Below, piece by piece: positions 1-4,542 of a stretch of 6,490 nt of DNA; position 1 is the stretch's first letter; every line of letters begins with the position of its first letter. Origin of the DNA: Sva-07 sp041685755 (lineage in GTDB: Bacteria > Actinomycetota > Acidimicrobiia > Acidimicrobiales > Ilumatobacteraceae); contig JAWLFC010000138.1 in NCBI GenBank assembly GCA_041685755.1, positions 1-6,490 of the forward strand, written 5' to 3'. Position numbers and translations under genes: made by a program. The notes under the pieces were generated by a model, which worked only from the letters and a program-made list of their open reading frames with translations, did no database searches and was not told the origin of the DNA.

Positions 1-446
1 CCGTTGACGCAGACGAGGGCGATGCCGCGACCGGTGATCTCGTCGTAGATGGTGTGGTCGGCGCGCACGTCGGCGTGACGACCCGACACGACGATCACCC
101 CGGCGACGCGACGGTCGATCAGCGAGCCGAGGTAGTCGTCCTCGGTGGCACCGACGCGGGTTGCACAGCAGAGCACGCAGAGATATCCGCTCGACAGCAG
201 GCGGGCCTCGACGGCCTGCACGAACTTCGGGAAGATCGGGTTGTCGAGCTCGGGCACGATGAGGCCGACGACGCCGACCGCCGGCGTCGGGTGCAGCGCC
301 TCGGGGGCATAGCCCAGCTCGGCGAGAACCCGAACGACGCGCTCGCGGGTGCGGTCGCTGACGCCGGGTTTGCGGTTCATGACGCGGCTGACCGTCGCCT
401 CGCTCACCCCGGCGATCGACGCCACGTCCCGGAGTCGGATCCTCAT
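1..446 (-). CDS. LacI-family transcriptional repressor, N-terminal part (cut by window edge)
   Basis: Read on the minus strand from ATG at 446-444, the frame stays open for 148 codons to the window edge, so the sugar-binding core is incomplete. Residues 1-25 form the LacI helix-turn-helix (RLRDVASIAGVSEATVSRVMN), then a short hinge at about 47-60. The first periplasmic-binding-like subdomain starts at about 60 (GLIVPELDNPIFPKF) and includes a later RRVAGVIVVSG strand. Members bind operator DNA as dimers and release it on binding a sugar. The start is chosen because the helix-turn-helix begins right at the N-terminus, as is usual for the family, and no ATG or GTG lies just upstream in frame. 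It is divergent from malEFG and a GH13 gene, so control of alpha-glucoside or maltodextrin use is a strong inference. The hinge is shorter than usual and lacks the common A-x-x-L helix, and residues 90-94 hold three cysteines (CVLCC). The exact ligand is unknown. Confidence 0.93.
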   Translation of the reverse strand, partial: MRIRLRDVASIAGVSEATVSRVMNRKPGVSDRTRERVVRVLAELGYAPEALHPTPAVGVVGLIVPELDNPIFPKFVQAVEARLLSSGYLCVLCCATRVGATEDDYLGSLIDRRVAGVIVVSGRHADVRADHTIYDEITGRGIALVCVN

Positions 447-454
447 GTCGGGCG

Positions 455-483
455 ACTCTACGCGACGCCTGCAAGAAACTGAA
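455..483 (-). promoter_or_regulatory. Predicted promoter of the LacI-family gene, probably leaderless
   Basis: On the minus strand, TAGAGT (460-455) fits a -10 box. TTCAGT (483-478), 17 bases upstream, is a weak -35. The expected transcription start falls at about 446-449, on or next to the ATG at 446, leaving no room for a ribosome binding site; none is seen. This is the layout of a leaderless mRNA, common in actinomycetes. The same -10/start arrangement recurs before the gene at 6434. Confidence 0.45.
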
Positions 484-505
484 GGCCCGCTGCAAATTTC
501 TTGCA
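470..505. promoter_or_regulatory. Bipartite operator candidate between the divergent promoters
   Basis: TGCAAGAAA (470-478) and TTTCTTGCA (497-505) are a perfect 9-base inverted repeat separated by 18 bases. A third half-site, TGCAA at 491-495, forms a compact palindrome with the right arm (TGCAAATTTCTTGCA, 491-505). It lies 21 bases, about two helical turns, from the first TGCAA. The left arm touches the -35 of the repressor gene and the right arm overlaps the -35 of malE. This is the expected place for a repressor that controls both itself and the transporter. From memory, TTGCAAG-like half-sites resemble those described for Streptomyces MalR/Reg1; I have not checked this. Binding by the adjacent LacI protein is inferred. 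Confidence 0.55.
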
Positions 506-529
506 CAACGATCGTGGTTTGCGTATCGT
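501..529 (+). promoter_or_regulatory. Predicted promoter of malEFG and the GH13 gene
   Basis: TTGCAC (501-506) and TATCGT (524-529) are separated by exactly 17 bases, the sigma-70/HrdB-type spacing. The start of transcription would be near 536, giving a leader of about 97 bases before malE. The -35 is contained in the right arm of the inverted repeat at 470-505, so a bound repressor would block it. The match to consensus is moderate. Confidence 0.5.
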
Positions 530-538
530 GGATCGTGG
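511..538 (+). repeat. Three copies of ATCGTGG around the malE -10 box
   Basis: ATCGTGG occurs at 511-517, 525-531 and 532-538, so the steps are 14 and 7 bases. The second copy overlaps the proposed -10 box (524-529). The phasing does not match the helical repeat, so binding by a regulator is uncertain; it may simply be a short tandem duplication. Confidence 0.35.
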
Positions 539-550
539 TGAACACCTCCG

Positions 551-604
551 GTGGTCACCACGTGACTTGTAACGCTTTCCATCCATTCCGCCGACCGAGG
601 TCGG
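551..604. repeat. Short palindromes in the malE leader
   Basis: GTGGT-C-ACCAC (551-561) is a perfect 5-base inverted repeat, overlapped by GTCAC-CAC-GTGAC (554-566). Further on, CCGACC-GA-GGTCGG (591-604) is a perfect 6-base inverted repeat, able to fold in RNA as a 5-base stem with a CGAG loop. All lie downstream of the proposed start of transcription. They could be regulator sites or leader RNA structure; the sequence alone does not decide. Confidence 0.35.
567..580. promoter_or_regulatory. LacI-family operator-like site in the malE leader
   Basis: TTGTAACGCTTTCC has the central CG and A/T-rich flanks typical of LacI/cre-type operators (general form TGTAANCGNTTACA). The left half fits well and the right half poorly. 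It would lie about 30-45 bases downstream of the predicted start of transcription, where a bound repressor would act as a roadblock. It may be the true site of the adjacent LacI protein or of a global LacI-family regulator. Confidence 0.35.
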
Positions 605-618
605 CACACCAATCTCCT

Positions 619-627
619 GAGGGGGAG
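619..627 (+). promoter_or_regulatory. Ribosome binding site of malE
   Basis: A purine run GAGGGGGAG ends 5 bases before the ATG at 633 and fixes that start. TCTCC (613-617) is complementary to GGAGA (624-628), so a 5-base stem could partly mask this site. The stem is short and its effect is uncertain. Confidence 0.7.
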
Positions 628-632
628 ACATC

Positions 633-1967
633 ATGCGCGTTCCACGCCGCTTGATCGCCTTCGCCGCCGTTGCCGCCCTGGTGGGCGCCGCATGCGGCAG
701 CGACGACGACGAAGCAAGCACCGACACCGGTGCGACCGAGACCACCGACCAGACCGAGACGACGGATGCTCCGGACACCACCGAAGCTCCCGCCACGACC
801 GACGAGGCGACCACCGAGACCACCGAGTACCAGCCTCCCGCCCGCGGCGACGCCGACCTCGTGATCTGGGCCGACGACACCCGCACCCCGGTGCTCGAGC
901 CGATCGCGGCTTCGTTCTCCGAGGCCGAGGGCGTCAACGTCCAGGTGCTCGAGGTGCCCTTCGACGAGATCCGCGACAACCTGTCGGTGCAGGGCCCTGC
1001 CGGCGAAGGCCCCGACATCATCATCGGTGCCCACGACTGGCTCGGTGAACTCGTCTCCAACGGCGTCGTCGAGCCGATCGACCTCGGTCCGGCAGCGTCG
1101 GAGTACTCCGACGTGGCCATCGAGGCATTCACCTACGACGGTCAGACCTACGGCCTGCCCTACGCGATCGAGAACATCGCCCTGATCCGCAACGTCGACC
1201 TCGTCCCCGAGACCCCGGCGACGTTCGAAGAGCTCGAGGAGATCGCTCTCGGCCTGGAGGCCGCCGGCACTGTCACGGTGCCACTCGCCATACAGCAGGA
1301 TCCCGGCGATCCGTTCCACAACTATCCGTTGTTCACTGCGATGGGCGGCTACGTGTTCGGCCAGGACGAGGACGGCAGCTACAACGCCGACGACCTCGGC
1401 CTCGACTCCGAAGGTGGTCTCGCAGCCGCCCAGAAGTTCGCCGAGTGGAGCGAGTCCGGCCTGATCTCCAAGGACGTGAGCTACGCCGTCATGATCGACT
1501 CGTTCTCGAGTGGCGAGGCGCCGTTCGCGATCACCGGCCCGTGGGCCGTCGGCGAGTTCGAGGACGTCAACTTCGCCGTCGAGCCGATCCCACCGGTGGA
1601 GGGCGGCACACCAAACGTGTTCGTGGGAGTGCAGGGCTTCATGATCTCGTCGTTCTCCGAGAACGTCGACCTCGCCAAGACCTTCCTGCTCGACTACCTG
1701 AACACCGAAGAGGTCCAGCTGGCCCTCTACGAGGCAGGTGGTCGCCCACCAGCGATGACCAGCGCCTTCGAGCAGGTCGCATCCGACCCGATCATCGAGG
1801 GCTTCGGCCTCGCCGGTCAACAGGGTGCGCCGCTGCCCGCCATCCCCGAGATGTCGGCGGTGTGGGAGAGCTGGACCAACGCCTACAACCTGGTGTTCAC
1901 CGGCACCGACCCCACCACGGCGTTCACCGATGCGGCGACCGCCATCCGTGAGGCCATCGCAGGCTGA
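633..1967 (+). CDS. malE: Maltose/maltodextrin-type ABC transporter substrate-binding lipoprotein
   Basis: 444 residues. A lipoprotein signal peptide (RR at 5-6, hydrophobic 7-20) ends in GAAC with the lipidated cysteine at 21, so the protein is tethered outside the membrane. Residues about 24-66 are a Thr/Glu/Asp-rich low-complexity linker. The mature extracellular solute-binding fold (SBP family 1) starts at about 74 (DADLVIWADD). It follows E. coli MalE closely by eye: GPDIIIGAHDWLGELVSNG near 127-144, PYAIENIALI near 176-185, ITGPWAV at 300-306, PEMSAVWESW at 405-414. E180, W304 and W411 match maltose-site residues E111, W230 and W340 of E. coli MalE, whereas R66 there is W136 here, so the preferred sugar may differ. 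It is first in the operon, has the strongest ribosome binding site, and its stop overlaps the malF ATG by one base. Maltodextrin is the best guess; another alpha-glucoside is possible. Confidence 0.93.
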   Translation: MRVPRRLIAFAAVAALVGAACGSDDDEASTDTGATETTDQTETTDAPDTTEAPATTDEATTETTEYQPPARGDADLVIWADDTRTPVLEPIAASFSEAEGVNVQVLEVPFDEIRDNLSVQGPAGEGPDIIIGAHDWLGELVSNGVVEPIDLGPAASEYSDVAIEAFTYDGQTYGLPYAIENIALIRNVDLVPETPATFEELEEIALGLEAAGTVTVPLAIQQDPGDPFHNYPLFTAMGGYVFGQDEDGSYNADDLGLDSEGGLAAAQKFAEWSESGLISKDVSYAVMIDSFSSGEAPFAITGPWAVGEFEDVNFAVEPIPPVEGGTPNVFVGVQGFMISSFSENVDLAKTFLLDYLNTEEVQLALYEAGGRPPAMTSAFEQVASDPIIEGFGLAGQQGAPLPAIPEMSAVWESWTNAYNLVFTGTDPTTAFTDAATAIREAIAG

Positions 1968-3616
1968 TGACCGACACCGCAACCCGGGGGGAGACGGAGC
2001 GCTCCGGCGACGCCGTCTCCCCCTGGGGCGGTGATTCGCCCCCCGATCCGCCCCCCACCGCACCATCGGAGCCGCTGTTCCGCCAGCGCGGACCCCGCTA
2101 CGGCGCCTCGAGCGGCACGATCGTCAAGATCTTCCTGCTCGGCCTCGTGAATGCGGTGGTGATCGCCGCCCTGCCGACGGCCTTCGCCAAACCCGACTAC
2201 CCGATCGCCATCGCCTCGATCGTGGCACTGGTGGTCATCGACGTCGTCTACCTGTCGCGCAAGCGCTGGTCGATCCCGCTGAAGTACCTGCTTCCCGGCA
2301 CGATCTTCCTGCTGGTGTTCGCGCTCTACCCGATCATCTACCTCCTCTACATCTCCACGACGAACTACGGCACCGGCAACAACCTCACCAAGGACCAGGT
2401 GATCGAGCGCATCGAGTCGAACTCGGTCAGCGCCTCCGACGACGCCATCCGATACGACCTGCAGATCCTCGCTCGGGACGATCCGAACGGCGAACTCGCC
2501 TTCCTGCTCACCGACGACGACGGGAACGTCTTCCTGGGCACCGACGACGACTTCGTGCCCGTCGCTCCCGACGACCTCGTCGAACAGGGCACCCGACTGA
2601 GCGTCGAGGGCTACGTCGCGCTCAACCTCGGCCAAGCCAACGACCGATCGGCCGAGATCTCCGCGTTCAGCACCCAAGGTCCTACAGGAACGGTCAGCAA
2701 CGACGGCTTCGGCACGGCGTTAGCGCAGCAGCAGACCCGCGTCTACGACCCCGCCACCGACACGATCACCGACACGGTCACCGGCACCGTGTATTCCGCC
2801 GAGGGCGGCTACTTCACCAGCGAGGACGGCGACCGACTCCTCCCGGGCTGGCGCGCCAGCGTCGGCCTCGACAACTACCAGCGCCTGATCGACGACGAGA
2901 GCACGCGCGACTCATTCGTCCGCGTGTTCGTCTGGACGATCGTGTTCTCGGTGATGTCGGTGCTGCTGTCGTTCGCGTTCGGGCTCCTGCTGGCGTTGGT
3001 CTTCAACGACGCCCGGATGAACGGTCGGCGCTTCTACCGGAGCCTGATCATCATCCCCTATGCCATCCCGAGCTTCATGACCGCACTCGTCTGGCGAGGC
3101 ATGCTCAACCAGCAGTTCGGCGTGATCAACCGATGGCTCGGCACCAACCTGCCGTGGCTCGACGGCGACTGGTTGCCGTACTTCTCGATCCTGTTGGTGA
3201 ACACCTGGCTCGGCTACCCGTACATGTTCCTCGTGTGCAGTGGTGCGTTGCAGAGCATCCCCGAGGACCTCAACGAGGCAGCGTCGGTCGACGGTGCGAG
3301 TGGCCTCAAGCGCTTCCGGCTGATCACGCTGCCGCTGCTGCTCGTGGCGGTCGCCCCGCTGCTGGTGGCGAGCTTCGCGTTCAACTTCAACAACTTCAAC
3401 CTGATCTTCCTGCTCACCGAGGGCCGCCCGCCGATTCTCGGCAGCACCGCTGGACGGACCGACATCCTCATTTCCTACGTGTACAAGCTGGCGTTCCAGG
3501 CCGGTGGTGCCGACTACGGCTTCGCTGCAGCGCTCTCAGTGGTGATCTTCATGATCGTCGCCGCCATCTCGGCGTTCAGCTTCCGCTTCACCAAGACCTT
3601 CGAGGAGATGCGATGA
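1967..3616 (+). CDS. malF: MalF-type ABC transporter permease with large extracytoplasmic loop
   Basis: 549 residues, integral membrane subunit of the maltose-type importer. A Pro-rich cytoplasmic tail (1-45) precedes hydrophobic segments near 51-72, 79-96 and 107-129. Then comes an external loop at about 131-313, and further segments near 316-346, 358-376, 403-424, 456-472 and 518-538. This is the eight-helix plan of E. coli MalF. The loop corresponds to its P2 domain, which clasps MalE: the flanks STTNYGTGN and FVWTIVFSV line up with SFTNYSSTN and FVWTVVFSL. The coupling motif for the ATPase is EAASVDGASGLKRFRLITLP (437-456), and SFAFNFNNFNLI (469-480) is near identical to E. coli. ATG overlaps the malE stop (TGATG), and only a weak AGG lies upstream, so translation is probably coupled to malE. 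The 3' end overlaps malG by four bases. Perfect hairpins lie in the first 25 codons. Confidence 0.93.
   Translation: MTDTATRGETERSGDAVSPWGGDSPPDPPPTAPSEPLFRQRGPRYGASSGTIVKIFLLGLVNAVVIAALPTAFAKPDYPIAIASIVALVVIDVVYLSRKRWSIPLKYLLPGTIFLLVFALYPIIYLLYISTTNYGTGNNLTKDQVIERIESNSVSASDDAIRYDLQILARDDPNGELAFLLTDDDGNVFLGTDDDFVPVAPDDLVEQGTRLSVEGYVALNLGQANDRSAEISAFSTQGPTGTVSNDGFGTALAQQQTRVYDPATDTITDTVTGTVYSAEGGYFTSEDGDRLLPGWRASVGLDNYQRLIDDESTRDSFVRVFVWTIVFSVMSVLLSFAFGLLLALVFNDARMNGRRFYRSLIIIPYAIPSFMTALVWRGMLNQQFGVINRWLGTNLPWLDGDWLPYFSILLVNTWLGYPYMFLVCSGALQSIPEDLNEAASVDGASGLKRFRLITLPLLLVAVAPLLVASFAFNFNNFNLIFLLTEGRPPILGSTAGRTDILISYVYKLAFQAGGADYGFAAALSVVIFMIVAAISAFSFRFTKTFEEMR
1987..2042 (+). promoter_or_regulatory. 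Tandem perfect hairpins at the malE/malF junction, inside malF codons 7-26
   Basis: GGGGGAGACGG (1987-1997) and CCGTCTCCCCC (2013-2023) form a perfect 11-base stem with a 15-base loop. Directly after it, GGGGCG (2025-2030) and CGCCCC (2037-2042) form a 6-base stem with a 6-base loop. There is no U-tract, so a classical terminator is unlikely. A role in protecting the 3' end of malE mRNA or lowering malF translation is inferred, by analogy with the structured malE-malF intergenic region of E. coli. The encoded peptide is a poorly conserved Pro/Asp-rich tail. Confidence 0.5.
3602..3607 (+). promoter_or_regulatory. Ribosome binding site of malG, inside the end of malF
   Basis: GAGGAG encodes the two Glu residues near the MalF C-terminus and lies 5 bases before the ATG at 3613. 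It supports that start over the much longer open frame that extends upstream as a shadow of malF. Confidence 0.75.
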
Positions 3617-4542
3617 CCATTCTCGGAGCACCCCCCTCGCCGATCCCGGGAACGCCGTCGGAGCCGGTCACAGCGACGTTCACGCCCAACCGACGCTCGA
3701 CTGGTGCCTGGTTCCGACAGACCGGGTGGCGCCACCTCGTCGCTCTCGCCGCACTGGCGTTCGCCCTGTTCCCCGTGCTCTGGGTGATCTCGGCAGCGTT
3801 CAGCGACGGCAACCTGAGCTCGCAGACACTCATCCCGGACGAACCGAACGTGGAGAACTTCCGCACCCTGTTCGAGCAACCGTTCTGGCGCTGGTTCTGG
3901 AACTCGCTGTTCATCGGCGTGATGACCGGCCTGTGGACGGTCTTCTTCTGCGCCCTCGGAGCATTCGCCTTCAGCCGCATGCGGTTCAGGGGCCGACGCG
4001 GCGGCATGCTGGCGCTGCTCCTCATCCAGATGTTCCCGAACCTGCTCGCCGTGGTGGCGCTGTTCTTGTTCATGACACGGATCAAGGGCCTGTATCCGGC
4101 CATCGGACTCGGCACGTCATGGGGGTTGATCTTCATCTATCTCGGCGGAGCGCTCGGGGTGAACACCTATCTGATCAAGGGCTTCTTCGACACCATCCCG
4201 GTCAGCCTCGACGAAGCCGCCAAGATCGACGGCTGCACCCACGCCCAGACGTTCTTCAAGATCATCCTGCCGCTCGCGCGACCGGTGCTGGCGGTGATCG
4301 TGCTGTTGTCGTTCATCACGACGCAGGCCGAGTACCTGGTGGCGAGCGTGATGCTCGGCCAGAACGAAGACGCGAAGACACTGGCGGTCGGGCTGTCGGG
4401 ATACGTCCGAGCCGGATTCGACAACCGATGGGGTCCGTTCGCCGCCGGCTCGCTCATCGGTGCGATCCCGGTCGTGCTGCTGTTCATGTTCCTGCAGCGC
4501 TACATCGTGTCCGGCCTCACCTCCGGCGCCGTCAAGGAGTGA
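3613..4542 (+). CDS. malG: MalG-type ABC transporter permease
   Basis: 309 residues, second membrane subunit of the importer. After a Pro-rich cytoplasmic tail (1-36), hydrophobic segments lie near 41-62, 96-119, 130-153, 168-187, 220-236 and 276-294, giving the six-helix MalG plan. The ATPase-coupling EAA motif is EAAKIDGCTHAQTFFKIILP (201-220). The C-terminus GLTSGAVKE resembles the GLTAGGVKG end of E. coli MalG, a tail that in E. coli contacts the nucleotide-binding subunits. IQMFPNLLAVVAL (138-150) also matches. ATGA overlap with malF and a GAGGAG site at 3602-3607 fix the start. The stop overlaps the GTG annotated for the next gene (GTGA). The partner ATPase is not in the window. Substrate is presumed maltodextrin from the neighbours. 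Confidence 0.93.
   Translation: MTILGAPPSPIPGTPSEPVTATFTPNRRSTGAWFRQTGWRHLVALAALAFALFPVLWVISAAFSDGNLSSQTLIPDEPNVENFRTLFEQPFWRWFWNSLFIGVMTGLWTVFFCALGAFAFSRMRFRGRRGGMLALLLIQMFPNLLAVVALFLFMTRIKGLYPAIGLGTSWGLIFIYLGGALGVNTYLIKGFFDTIPVSLDEAAKIDGCTHAQTFFKIILPLARPVLAVIVLLSFITTQAEYLVASVMLGQNEDAKTLAVGLSGYVRAGFDNRWGPFAAGSLIGAIPVVLLFMFLQRYIVSGLTSGAVKE

Noticed and set aside
54..482. Plus-strand open frame across the repressor gene
   Set aside because: The minus strand here encodes a clear LacI helix-turn-helix and core; the plus frame is a shadow.
555..2066. Long minus-strand open frame opposite malE
   Set aside because: Its translation is low-complexity and matches no fold I know, and the plus strand encodes a clear MalE homologue. 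It is a by-product of GC-rich codon use.
3133..3612. Upstream extension of the malG frame through malF
   Set aside because: It lies over conserved MalF membrane segments in another frame; the ATG at 3613 has a good ribosome binding site.
3726..4538. Upstream extension of the GH13 frame through malG
   Set aside because: This part is Arg/His-rich nonsense out of frame with a well-conserved MalG, so it is not part of the enzyme.
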